DNA of 64,000 nt from Oscillatoria nigro-viridis PCC 7112 (lineage in GTDB: Bacteria > Cyanobacteriota > Cyanobacteriia > Cyanobacteriales > Microcoleaceae): NCBI RefSeq assembly GCF_000317475.1, contig NC_019729.1:1440501-1504500 (forward strand), in the 5' to 3' direction. The position numbers and the translations under genes are program-made. Under the pieces are notes generated by a model, which was not told the DNA's origin, did not search any database, and saw only the letters and a list, made by a program, of their open reading frames with translations. Shown piece after piece: positions 45,939 to 54,006 of this stretch (position 1 is its first letter; each line of letters begins with the position of its first letter).

Positions 45939-47510
45939 TCAATTTTTATAGGTAGTATTGCAGTAGGGGTGAGTTAATTGTGCGTTTTTTAAAGTTCCTA
46001 AACCCCCATCAGCTTTTCTTGTAATATGGTCGATACTGTTAAATCGGCTAGGCAGATACCCTCCACAAATTTTACAAACTGGCCAGCCTGGTAGAGCATC
46101 TCTAATAAATGCAGATGCTTTGGTTTCTCTAGAAAATTCTTTACTCTGAATTTCACCAGTGTCGGCTTTCTTTGGAATTCTCAAAGTTGTAAATTTTTTA
46201 TCACCGGATTTTATTTCTGTGATAACATTTTTTTTATCTACACCTCCTGACAACTTATTAATGACTTCTAAGTAGAAGTCTCTCACTAGCTCTCTAGCTT
46301 GTAATGCGTCACTCTTCTTAGCAACAAGTTGTGGAACCATATCATAATTCCAAATTACCCATTCAAAGTCTTTTCTTACCTTTATCAATTTAGACCAGGA
46401 TTTAGTCTGTTGTAAATGTAAAATTAAACTGACCACCCCATAAAAGGAACCAATTTTTGGCTTTCCTTGTTGAGTATAAAAGTATACCAGTGGATGTAAA
46501 CCCAGAGATGAAGGATCGTTGCTATTGATTCTTTGAGCCACTTTTTTGCACTGCTTTAGCAGCTCAATGGTTTTATCGCCTTTTGAATCTTCTCCCAACT
46601 CATTATCGGTTGATATGTTATTGACAATATTTATAAATTCTAAAATTAATTCCAGTTTATCCGACGATGAAAGATTCCCCACAATTGGTACATCTAATGT
46701 TTTAATGGGATTTGAAAGTTTGGGCTGAAATATAAGTTCGTGTATTTCTTGCGCTACTGTTTCAATCTCATCCTGTTTTTGTTCAGAGAACTCCGACCAA
46801 TATTTATGACCGTTACCACTTCTCACGATCGCACGCGCCGCCACACCATTAGGTGTTTTGCGTGCTTGTAGCAACCTCATCTCAGTCTCGCTAATCGGGG
46901 CTGCTTTCTGGTTTATTTTGAAAAAAGATTCCTCCGCTTTCATAGCATCACCTTCAACCCATTGAAGTGAAATCGCTGAAGCTCCTAAGTTCCTAGCTCT
47001 TTCCTGCATTTTAGGGTTAACTTTACCTGGTTGTAATGTCAATGATTGATAATCTTTGTAAGCTCCTATTTTCTCTTTAATTAGTTTGCGAGTTTCTTTT
47101 GCTGCCTCTTTCTGCTCGTCAGTGATGTTGCCATCATAAAATTGTTTAGAAATCTTACCATCCCCATAATCATCATTAATCCAAGCAAGTAACGAACTCA
47201 GTCGATGAGAACCATCAACGACAAAATAGTGGCTACTACCTCGCCAAAGAATAACTGCGGGGATGAGATCTCCATCTAAAAAACTCTCAATGAACTCGCA
47301 GATTTTTTCTGCATCCCATTCATTAGTTTCTCTTTGAAAATCCGGTTTTCGTAAATATGGATAAAAGAAGGAACCTTGTTCTAGATCGCGAATACCCATA
47401 GTGAGGATACTTCTTCCCATATTGCGTTCCTGCTGATCTTTAATTTCAAATGCTTCTCGGGGAATAAGTGCATCTAGACTAACTGGGGAATTTTTGGATG
47501 ATTTTGCCAT
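45939..47510 (-). CDS. DUF262 (ParB/sulfiredoxin-like) - HNH nuclease fusion
   Basis: The 523-residue protein has an N-terminal DUF262 domain with the motif VVDGSHRLSSLLAWI (D99-R103, in place of the common DGQQR), a long helical middle, and a C-terminal HNH domain: CKIC (C479/C482), SIDHITRKADGG (D494/H495), KNAQLTHPYCN (N509/H514/C517). DUF262-HNH proteins include GmrS/GmrD and SspE, which use nucleotide hydrolysis to control DNA cleavage of modified or phage DNA. That makes defence a reasonable inference. No modification or partner gene is adjacent, and the surrounding sequence is more AT-rich than the neighbours. It could also be a homing-type or solitary nuclease. Confidence 0.87.
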   Translation of the reverse strand: MAKSSKNSPVSLDALIPREAFEIKDQQERNMGRSILTMGIRDLEQGSFFYPYLRKPDFQRETNEWDAEKICEFIESFLDGDLIPAVILWRGSSHYFVVDGSHRLSSLLAWINDDYGDGKISKQFYDGNITDEQKEAAKETRKLIKEKIGAYKDYQSLTLQPGKVNPKMQERARNLGASAISLQWVEGDAMKAEESFFKINQKAAPISETEMRLLQARKTPNGVAARAIVRSGNGHKYWSEFSEQKQDEIETVAQEIHELIFQPKLSNPIKTLDVPIVGNLSSSDKLELILEFINIVNNISTDNELGEDSKGDKTIELLKQCKKVAQRINSNDPSSLGLHPLVYFYTQQGKPKIGSFYGVVSLILHLQQTKSWSKLIKVRKDFEWVIWNYDMVPQLVAKKSDALQARELVRDFYLEVINKLSGGVDKKNVITEIKSGDKKFTTLRIPKKADTGEIQSKEFSRETKASAFIRDALPGWPVCKICGGYLPSRFNSIDHITRKADGGLGTLKNAQLTHPYCNTTYKN

Positions 47511-47647
47511 TTTAAGTACCGATTGTTACTTTTTAGTAGTTTTTGAGTTTTCGCTTGATAATCTTCCGTTTGAGCGGTGCAAGTCAGGCTAATTTCGCTC
47601 AATCTAGAGGCTAAGGGCATCTTCAGAATGTCGCGCAAATTAGCAAT

Positions 47648-47682
47648 GATGACTAATGACTACTGACTAATGACTAATGGAG
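47648..47682. repeat. GACTAAT heptamer array at a gene end
   Basis: About five copies of GACTAAT/GACTACT. The last copy contains the TAG stop codon of the GDSL hydrolase gene (47,667-47,669 on the minus strand). Confidence 0.8.
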
Positions 47683-48365
47683 GCTAGCGGTTCCCAACTT
47701 GTCACATCTTCAAATAAAGATTGATACCCCGCTGCATTGGGATGCAGCCCGTCAGCAATCAGGCGCGATCGCCACCAATCACTGCCCCGATTTATCCATT
47801 TATCAAAAATATCTAAATAGGGAATTCCCCGCAACTGACAAGCTAATTTCGTTGCCTCTTTATACCGATATTGGTCAGCATGACTGTAATACAAACAATC
47901 TTGAAAAGGCATTTTACTTTCATCCACCGGCACCATCCCGACAAATATCACCGGACAAAGTTGTTGGGACAGGTTTAACAAATGATCCAAAACAGTTTTA
48001 AAATGTTCAAAATCAGTGTAGCTGCGCCCGGTAGGTGACTGCACTCTCGCCGAATCGTTGAGACCTACCGAAAGAATAATCGCATCCGGGACGCGGTTTC
48101 TGAGCTCGCCCCGGTGCCGAAACTCGTTTTCCAGGCGCTGGGAGACTTGATAAGCCCGATCGCCCCGAACGCCCAAATTGTATAAAACGTGTCCTGCACT
48201 CTCCGGTAACATCCACTGGCGCCGCAATCTTTCCACCCAGCCACCGCCTACACCGTCGCCGAAACCGTAGATTAAGCTGTCACCGAAAGCAACCAATTTG
48301 AGGGGATGAGAATTTCCCCGATGCAAGTGACCAAAGGAATAGGCTGTTGCTACCTGCATAAGCAA
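47667..48365 (-). CDS. SGNH/GDSL-type esterase-like hydrolase
   Basis: The 232-residue enzyme has the block I serine in LVAFGDSLIYGFGDG (near 27), block II/III residues in NLGVRGDRA and ILSVGLNDSARV, and the block V D-x-x-H in IADGLHPNAAGYQSL. These are the four catalytic blocks of SGNH hydrolases, which deacylate a range of esters. No signal peptide is evident. It is divergent from rpoZ, and its stop codon falls in a heptamer array. Confidence 0.9.
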   Translation of the reverse strand: MLMQVATAYSFGHLHRGNSHPLKLVAFGDSLIYGFGDGVGGGWVERLRRQWMLPESAGHVLYNLGVRGDRAYQVSQRLENEFRHRGELRNRVPDAIILSVGLNDSARVQSPTGRSYTDFEHFKTVLDHLLNLSQQLCPVIFVGMVPVDESKMPFQDCLYYSHADQYRYKEATKLACQLRGIPYLDIFDKWINRGSDWWRSRLIADGLHPNAAGYQSLFEDVTSWEPLASISH

Positions 48366-48439
48366 TGATACTCAGTTAATAAATTATGAATCTTGACATA
48401 CTAGACTAGAATGTAACATTACATAAAGTAGGTAGTCTC

Positions 48440-48670
48440 ATGGTTAAGCGTCCAACCTTCGATTCAACTCAGCTAACCCGTCGCGCGGAAGAGTTGATTA
48501 ACGGTGCATCCAACCGCTATCGGATTACGGTGCAGGTGGCGAACCGCGCAAAACGCCGTCGGTATGAAGATTTTGACAATATGGACGACCATCAAATGAA
48601 ACCTGTAATGCGGGCGATATTTGAGATGTCGGACGAACTGACTCAGCCGGAAATTATCGGAGACATCTAG
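48440..48670 (+). CDS. rpoZ: RNA polymerase omega subunit
   Basis: This 76-residue protein matches cyanobacterial omega: [21 protein letters not shown], then [20 protein letters not shown] and [20 protein letters not shown]. Omega helps assemble RNA polymerase and in cyanobacteria favours association of the principal sigma factor. ATG 48,440 begins the conserved [10 protein letters not shown] perfect TTGACA lies at 48,393-48,398, with TAACAT 15 bp later as a possible -10 (weak). Confidence 0.93.
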   Translation: MVKRPTFDSTQLTRRAEELINGASNRYRITVQVANRAKRRRYEDFDNMDDHQMKPVMRAIFEMSDELTQPEIIGDI

Positions 48671-48922
48671 ACTTTGGGAGTTTTGGGTTTTGAGTGGTGA
48701 ATTGCCAGCAATTTTTGTCAACTCAAAACTCACAACTTTTTCAAACTAGACTTGGGCGCGCGGGACGAGAAACCCGGTTTATTCCTAGCTACCTCGTTAA
48801 GAAACCTCTGATTTTGCTAAGAAACCGGGTTGACGATCGTAAATCGTAAAATTATAAACTAGGAAATCTCCTGGCGGCTAAGTTTATGAAATTATTCTAT
48901 TTTTGAAATTCTTGTCAAAACC

Positions 48923-49570
48923 GTGAATAGATTAAAGCAGGGCTTAAGTTTTCTGTTTGTTACTTTGAGTGTAGCGATTTTCACGCTTTTGAGTTGGGTA
49001 TTAGAATCCGGGGAACTGAGTATGTCAGCTTTGGAACCTTCGCTGCTGCGGAGTTCTGAGTCGCCCTCAGTGCAGCGGGTGGCTCAACAATCTGCGCCGC
49101 GGCAAGTGAGGGTGCAAGATGCGTGGAAATTGGTGTACGAAAAATTGCCGGATTTCCCGATGGAGAATAACTACATTTCTAAGGAAACAGGAAAAGTCGA
49201 TCCTACCAATACTTTAGTCGGGCGGTTGATTCGATATCACGTATTTGTCAAAGGACGGCCGCCCAATTACCGCTTTGATTGGAAGTTGAGTTTAGCTGAC
49301 TATCTGGGGGCGACTCCCGATTATTTGGTAGAAAGCGTGTATCCGGGAAAGGACGTTTTGCGATCGAATCCAATGGAACAGGATCGCGCGGCTATTCAAA
49401 GGTTAAATAGAGCACAGCGGGATGCTTTGGTTCAAGCTTTGGTTGATGTTTTTACGGAGAATTCCGGGGGTGGGCGCACACCGGCGGCGGGGGAAAAACC
49501 ACAAGGGCGATCGAACACACCGACAATACCTCAACCCCAGCCCGGAGATGCGAAGTTGCTGGCACCTTAA
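48923..49570 (+). CDS. conserved hypothetical exported or membrane-anchored protein
   Basis: The 215-residue product starts at GTG 48,923 and has an N-terminal hydrophobic segment (GLSFLFVTLSVAIFTLLSWV, residues 7-26). A soluble part follows with VQDAWKLVYEKLPDFPMEN, LVGRLIRYHVFVKGRPPNYRFDW and LADYLGATPDYLVE, then a proline-rich tail (TIPQPQPGDAKLLAP). I do not recognise a family name. It is probably anchored in, or exported across, the membrane. Confidence 0.75.
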   Translation: MNRLKQGLSFLFVTLSVAIFTLLSWVLESGELSMSALEPSLLRSSESPSVQRVAQQSAPRQVRVQDAWKLVYEKLPDFPMENNYISKETGKVDPTNTLVGRLIRYHVFVKGRPPNYRFDWKLSLADYLGATPDYLVESVYPGKDVLRSNPMEQDRAAIQRLNRAQRDALVQALVDVFTENSGGGRTPAAGEKPQGRSNTPTIPQPQPGDAKLLAP

Positions 49571-49663
49571 TACTCAGGAATGCAGAAACCGGGGTTTTTA
49601 CGAAAATATTGCATCCCGACCTTTGAAAATGGTAAAAAACCCGGTTTCTTTGCTATTTATGGG

Positions 49664-49897
49664 TAATATCAAATCTGTTAGCATCGGAATTATTCCTATC
49701 TCTATTCTCGACCTCTGCGTAAATGGGCGTGAATCCCTTGTCATCTGCGGCCCGAGAAATTATATTTTTTTTACCGCAGATGAGGGCAGATAAACACAGA
49801 TTAACGCAGATGAGTTCTATGAATTCCGGTTGCACCATCCGTGATTGTTAACTGTTGACTGGATTTGACTATTCCGATGCAACCGGAATTGAGATAA
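49664..49897. repeat. MITE-like element, copy 1
   Basis: About 25-bp imperfect terminal inverted repeats: left ATATCAAATCTGTTAGCATC-GGAAT (from 49,666), right ATTCC-GATGCAACCGGAATTGAGAT (from 49,871). A second, shorter copy with the same ends lies at 63,278-63,383. No transposase is present. Confidence 0.7.
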
Positions 49898-49942
49898 GTC
49901 CTACTAATCTAAAATCCAAAATCTCAAATCTAAAATCCCTTA

Positions 49943-50311
49943 ATGGTGGAACGTGTAATTAAAACGGGTGTTGGGTGGCGTTTGGGATGGAACCCGGAGG
50001 CGCAGGAGTTTCAGGGTTTGGTGGCTGGCGACGGTTGGGCGATCGAACTCACGGAGGCTGAGTTGAACGATTTTTGCCGATTGTTGGGGCAATTGGCCGG
50101 CACAATGAGTCAAATCGCCTCTGAGTTAATGGACGAGGAAAAAATCGCCATTGAAGCCGAAAGCGACTTGCTGTGGGTGCAGGTGGAAGGCTATCCCGAA
50201 GCTTACAGCGTGCAATTGATCTTGAATGCTGGCAGGAGGTGCGAGGGTTTTTGGCCGGCGGCTGCGGTTCCGAGTTTGGTGCAGACCGCAAAAGTTTTAA
50301 AAGTTTTTTGA
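49943..50311 (+). CDS. DUF1818 family protein
   Basis: The 122-residue protein matches the cyanobacterial DUF1818 family: GVGWRLGWNPEAQEFQGLVA, ELTEAELNDFCRLLGQLAGT, LMDEEKIAIEAESDLLWVQV and LILNAGRRCEGFWPA. Function is unknown; related proteins occur in plants as chloroplast proteins. It ends 37 bp before tRNA-Pro and may be read into it. An AATCTAAA heptamer array precedes the start codon. Confidence 0.9.
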   Translation: MVERVIKTGVGWRLGWNPEAQEFQGLVAGDGWAIELTEAELNDFCRLLGQLAGTMSQIASELMDEEKIAIEAESDLLWVQVEGYPEAYSVQLILNAGRRCEGFWPAAAVPSLVQTAKVLKVF

Positions 50312-50348
50312 CTTTTTCGGGGATTCTATGCTAAGCTGTTAAAGCTGT

Positions 50349-50422
50349 CGGGGCGTAGCGCAGCTTGGTAGCGCACTACTTTGGGGTAGTAGGGGTCGTG
50401 GGTTCAAATCCCGCCGCTCCGA
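50349..50422 (+). tRNA. tRNA-Pro (anticodon GGG)
   Basis: The 74-nt sequence folds as a cloverleaf: acceptor CGGGGCG with CGCTCCG (one G-T pair), D arm GCGC-AGCTTGGTA-GCGC, anticodon stem CTACT/AGTAG around the loop TTGGGGT (anticodon GGG), and T arm GTGGG-TTCAAAT-CCCGC. CCA is not encoded. Confidence 0.95.
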
Positions 50423-50425
50423 TAG

Positions 50426-50463
50426 ATGGAATCCTTATACACTAAGGATTCCATTATTTTTGG
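50426..50463 (+). terminator. intrinsic terminator after tRNA-Pro
   Basis: A perfect 12-bp stem (ATGGAATCCTTA with TAAGGATTCCAT, 50,426-50,437 and 50,443-50,454) around a 5-base loop is followed by ATTATTTTT. This is the clearest intrinsic terminator in the window. Confidence 0.9.
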
Positions 50464-50630
50464 TAGATTTCGCAGCAGCCGTTAAAAAACTTGTAGATTT
50501 AATTCAAAAAGAAAGTACCCGACAGGTATCGATCGTAAACTTGACACCAATGGGCATTGCCGTGTCCCTACCGGCGCTTCGATCGCAGGTTCCGGTCATC
50601 ATAAGTGCAAGTCTTGTAGTTCTAAGCTAA
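50460..50630 (+). CDS. possible 56-codon ORF after tRNA-Pro
   Basis: An open frame from TTG 50,460 to TAA 50,628 encodes a protein-like sequence (VDFAAAVKKLVDLIQKES, LTPMGIAVSLPAL). It has no ATG start near the N terminus and no ribosome binding site, and it begins inside the terminator's T-run. It may be a relic of an older gene or chance. I do not recognise it. Confidence 0.2.
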   Translation: MVDFAAAVKKLVDLIQKESTRQVSIVNLTPMGIAVSLPALRSQVPVIISASLVVLS

Positions 50631-50643
50631 GGAAAAAACGATC

Positions 50644-50979
50644 GTGAACGACAAACAGCATCATGAAAACCCCGACTCCACTCCAGAGCAATCTACTTCC
50701 CATCCCCTCGCCACAAGTCTTGGTGCAGCAGGCGGTGGTGTTGCCGGTGCCGCAATAGGGGGTTCAGTCGGTGGGCGCGCGGGCGCAACGCTGGGAGCAG
50801 TGGCGGGGGCGATCGCCGGTAGCATCGCCGGAAATGCCCTCGCAGAACTGACCGCAGAAGTAGCTGAGCAGGTAAACGAGGCCATAGGATTGGACTTGGG
50901 AGCCGATAACCAGGAGATTGAGTTGCCCCGGCACTACTCTTGGGATGAGTTACGCGCTTTATCCAAGCCCCAGAGCTAA
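50644..50979 (+). CDS. glycine-zipper protein
   Basis: The 111-residue protein (GTG start; AAGGA about 11 bases upstream) has a central glycine-zipper membrane-type segment, GAAGGGVAGAAIGGSVGGRA and GATLGAVAGAIAGSIAGNAL (residues 27-66). It ends in an acidic tail with YSWDELRALSKP. Glycine zippers insert in membranes or oligomerise, often in stress-related proteins. The function here is unknown. Confidence 0.75.
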   Translation: MNDKQHHENPDSTPEQSTSHPLATSLGAAGGGVAGAAIGGSVGGRAGATLGAVAGAIAGSIAGNALAELTAEVAEQVNEAIGLDLGADNQEIELPRHYSWDELRALSKPQS

Positions 50980-50998
50980 AAACTACGGGCTTGCGCCC

Positions 50999-52471
50999 TC
51001 AGATTCCCGATCGGGATTTCTGGTCTCGATCGTCATGACTTAGCATATTCAGCAATTTTTTGGCAACTATAGCGCCCACGACAACTCCACCAACAACTTG
51101 AGCAACCTGGACAGCTTGCTTTACCCCATCACCAGAATTCATGTGTTCGTGGAATATCTCGTCTTTTAGCCAGTCTGTAGTGACTTTGAAGTTATGAACC
51201 GGAGTTGGCAATAGTTCTAGATAAGTGCCTTGGCGAATCAGATGACCGACTTCGCCTGTCACTTCAACAACGTCGTAAATGTTAGCGGCACTATTTTCTA
51301 ACCCTAGTTTGAGGAGGGTTCCGCGTAGGTTAACTTGAGCTGGTTTTGGCTCATGTCCTAATGCGATCGCTTTCAGATTATGCGCGATCGCAGCTCCTTG
51401 CTGATAGGCTACTTGGGCTGTGGCAGGCAGAGGTTTCGTATCCTTGTGCGGTTCAGATGAGTAGGATATGAGTTCGGGATGCAGCTCGATATGCTTGTAC
51501 TCGTGGCCCTCAACCGTTGATGATTGCACGTCCACCGCACAATCACCACCTGCAAAAACTTCTGGGAAATCGGGCAACTGCAAAGTGGGAGTAACGTGTA
51601 AGCGACCATGTTTGTCGCGGTGTTCGTCGGGAATCGGCAAGTTTTTAATCAGTGGATGTGTAGCAGTTCCACTTGTCCAAATCGCGGTAGATGCTGATAA
51701 TATTTCAGACTTTCCATCGCGCTTGTATTCAACTGAATCTCGACGAATAGCGGTCGCTTCTGCTCCCGCGATTAACTCTACTGGTACGGCGCGTTTTTGC
51801 AATTCTTGCTCGGCAGTTTCGCGTAAATGACTGTTAATATCACCCTTGAGAATTTCGTTGCCGTGATTGATTAGTACCACCCGGACTTCTTGAGGATTAC
51901 CTCCCAATGCCTCATACCAATGAGGTAGCAAATCGCCTAAAGTGGCTGCCATTTCCACACCACTTGGCCCGCCACCGATCGCAGCTACAGTTAGCAGCCG
52001 ACGACGCTGTTCGGGGTCTTCGATTTGAACGGCTCGCTGCAAGCAGTCGCGCAGGTGGCGATCGAGGGCGATCGCATTTTCTTGGGTGCGAAAATCAAAG
52101 GCATATTCTTTAGCACCCTCAACGCCAAAATAGCCCGTAACGCTACCTAAAGCTAATACTAAGTTGCTGTAGTTGTAGCAGTCCCCGGAAGTTAATTTGA
52201 CTTCCCGTTCATGGAGGTCGATCGATTGAACCGTATCTTGCACAAAAATGATACCGCTATCCTCAAGCAGTTCCTTAAAAGTTGGTACAACCTGATTAGC
52301 GTCCATCTCGCCACTAAAATACTCATAAAGTAAAGGCTTAAAACAAAAGCGTTCAGAGCTATCAATTAGGATGACGCTCCGAGGATAGTGTTCATGCGCT
52401 AGATGCAAAGCTGTAAACAGACCAGCAAAACCACCGCCAAGGATAACAGTCTGATAAATTGGGTTGTTCAT
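50999..52471 (-). CDS. type II NAD(P)H dehydrogenase (NDH-2)
   Basis: The 490-residue flavoprotein has two dinucleotide folds (VILGGGFAGLFTALHLA at 9-25, and AAIGGGPSGVEMAATLG near 164) and the quinone/FAD motif region FAGGDCAVDVQ. A C-terminal hydrophobic stretch (AQVVGGVVVGAIVAKKLL) probably anchors it to the membrane. NDH-2 enzymes pass electrons from NAD(P)H to quinone without pumping protons. It is downstream of an ARTO-type quinol oxidase on the same strand, so both could act on the same quinone pool. GGAGAAA lies 9 bases before the ATG. Confidence 0.9.
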   Translation of the reverse strand: MNNPIYQTVILGGGFAGLFTALHLAHEHYPRSVILIDSSERFCFKPLLYEYFSGEMDANQVVPTFKELLEDSGIIFVQDTVQSIDLHEREVKLTSGDCYNYSNLVLALGSVTGYFGVEGAKEYAFDFRTQENAIALDRHLRDCLQRAVQIEDPEQRRRLLTVAAIGGGPSGVEMAATLGDLLPHWYEALGGNPQEVRVVLINHGNEILKGDINSHLRETAEQELQKRAVPVELIAGAEATAIRRDSVEYKRDGKSEILSASTAIWTSGTATHPLIKNLPIPDEHRDKHGRLHVTPTLQLPDFPEVFAGGDCAVDVQSSTVEGHEYKHIELHPELISYSSEPHKDTKPLPATAQVAYQQGAAIAHNLKAIALGHEPKPAQVNLRGTLLKLGLENSAANIYDVVEVTGEVGHLIRQGTYLELLPTPVHNFKVTTDWLKDEIFHEHMNSGDGVKQAVQVAQVVGGVVVGAIVAKKLLNMLSHDDRDQKSRSGI

Positions 52472-52559
52472 ACAATCATTTTTCTCCAGTAATTGAGAGT
52501 ACAGTTGAGAGTTGACAGTTGACAGTGAATTGAAAATCGGAGCTGCAACGCGACTTCTG

Positions 52560-52802
52560 CTATTTAATGAAAAAGAAAGTAATTAATGCCAAGCTGAGAA
52601 AGATAGCAAGCAGAATAGCGTGTTCAACTTTCGGGCTAATAATCTTGACAGCCATCACTAAACTAACCGCCAGGAGGACAACGCCAAGGTCCACAATGGT
52701 TTCTCCGCGTTTGTCAATTAGCGGATCTTTTTGAACAGATTCAGCAGCAGCGAGAAAGTAAATTGCGATGATTTCTGGTAATTTTTGAGCTAGCCAATTC
52801 AT
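52560..52802 (-). CDS. small two-helix membrane protein
   Basis: The 80-residue product has an amphipathic N terminus (LAQKLPEIIAIYFLAAA) and two membrane helices (VDLGVVLLAVSLVMAVKII and AILLAIFLSLALITFFFI). AAGGAG precedes the ATG by 6-7 bases, supporting translation. It lies between the oxidase and NDH-2 genes, same strand. I do not recognise a family. Confidence 0.7.
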   Translation of the reverse strand: MNWLAQKLPEIIAIYFLAAAESVQKDPLIDKRGETIVDLGVVLLAVSLVMAVKIISPKVEHAILLAIFLSLALITFFFIK

Positions 52803-53119
52803 AAAAAAGCTCCTTGAATTTGAGCGAAAAAGGTAAGAAAGCCTGGGGTTATAGCGGTAACAAACATTTCATAATCTGCTTTTCTTCCTAGTGGCTTTTC
52901 TTCCTAGTACCGTATCTGCAAACTCATCTCCTTAATATAACGGTTTTCAAGAAAATGAGGTACGCGCAATTCTATTCGGAGCGGGACAAGGAACCACCAA
53001 TACCAAATGCCCTGTTGTGCCAAGGCCCGCGATCACCTAATTTACCTGAGAAAAGCTATATAGCAATATTTAAATACGATTTGGTAACAAACAACCATCC
53101 ATCTTGAGATAGTAAATTG
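52803..53119. other. intergenic region within the respiratory cluster
   Basis: About 317 bp with a 16-bp direct duplication (GGCTTTTCTTCCTAGT-like, about 52,876-52,907). No gene or strong promoter is visible. It could separate the oxidase operon from the small membrane protein and NDH-2 genes. Confidence 0.4.
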
Positions 53120-53788
53120 CTAAGTTCGCCAGAGATATATCAGCGAAAATAGGACAATCCAAATCACGTCAACGAAGTGCCAGAACAGGGTACTTGCACT
53201 GACGCCGAAGTGACCTTTATTGTAGTTGCCCCGAATGAAGGAACGAGCCAGCATCAGCAACTGCAAGATAATGCCCGCAAGCACGTGCAGCCCGTGGAAG
53301 CCTGTCAGCAGGTAGAATGTTGCACCCATCAGCCCCTCCGTCAGCCCGAAGTTGAGGTTACTCCACTCGATCGCCACAGCAACTAAAAAGTAAATTCCCA
53401 TCCCAGAAGTCAATGCCAAAAGCCAGCGAAATTGAATGATTTTATGGCGCTTGAGGGCGTTTTCTGCGGCTTGAATAACGAAGCTACTTGAAAGCAGCAC
53501 TACTGTATTAAAAATGATAAATTGAGACAATTCCGGCCCTTTGACGCCGGGTGGCAACCAATTGGGATGGGTCAATCGGAGCGCAATATAGGTGAAGAAA
53601 AAACTGAGAAAGATTAGGCTCTCCGACAGTAGGAATACGGTAACGCCGAACATCCCTTTACCATGATGATCGTGAGCCAGCCCGCCACCAATTGGCAAGA
53701 ACCTTTGCAACCAATTAGGCAGGGACTGTACTAGGCGCTCGAAACGGATCGGGCTTTCGTCTATATGATGATGTGTAGGATTTGACAT
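53120..53788 (-). CDS. ctaE: haem-copper oxidase subunit III (ARTO type)
   Basis: The 222-residue product has about five to seven membrane helices and the subunit III marks HGKGMFGVTVFLLSESLIF, LTGFHGLHVLAGIILQL (with the conserved GFHGxHV) and LFWHFVDVIWIVLF. I start at ATG 53,788 (MSNPTHHHIDES), since the longer frame to 53,836 translates an AATCCCA repeat. It follows the subunit I gene by 218 bp on the same strand. Confidence 0.92.
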   Translation of the reverse strand: MSNPTHHHIDESPIRFERLVQSLPNWLQRFLPIGGGLAHDHHGKGMFGVTVFLLSESLIFLSFFFTYIALRLTHPNWLPPGVKGPELSQFIIFNTVVLLSSSFVIQAAENALKRHKIIQFRWLLALTSGMGIYFLVAVAIEWSNLNFGLTEGLMGATFYLLTGFHGLHVLAGIILQLLMLARSFIRGNYNKGHFGVSASTLFWHFVDVIWIVLFSLIYLWRT

Positions 53789-54006
53789 GACTGCGATGAA
53801 TTGGGATTTGGGATTGGGGATTTTGGGCTTACGCAAAAACCCGGTTTTTTAACGTAATTGCATCATTTTTACTTAAGTCTAAATCCCCCTAAATTCCCCG
53901 CCGGAGGGGGACTTTGAATGCTCTTTCTTGTTACCCCCTGATTAAGTGGGGCTAGGGGCGATCGATGTTTGATGTTAAGTTGATATCAAAGCCCCTCTCG
54001 CCTCAT
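53789..54006. other. spacer between oxidase subunits I and III with repeats
   Basis: It contains AATCCCA/AATCCCC heptamers (about 53,803-53,830), one AAAACCCGGTTTTTT palindrome core (53,828-53,842) and 'AAATCCCCCTAAATTCCCC'-type sequence. No gene. Confidence 0.6.
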
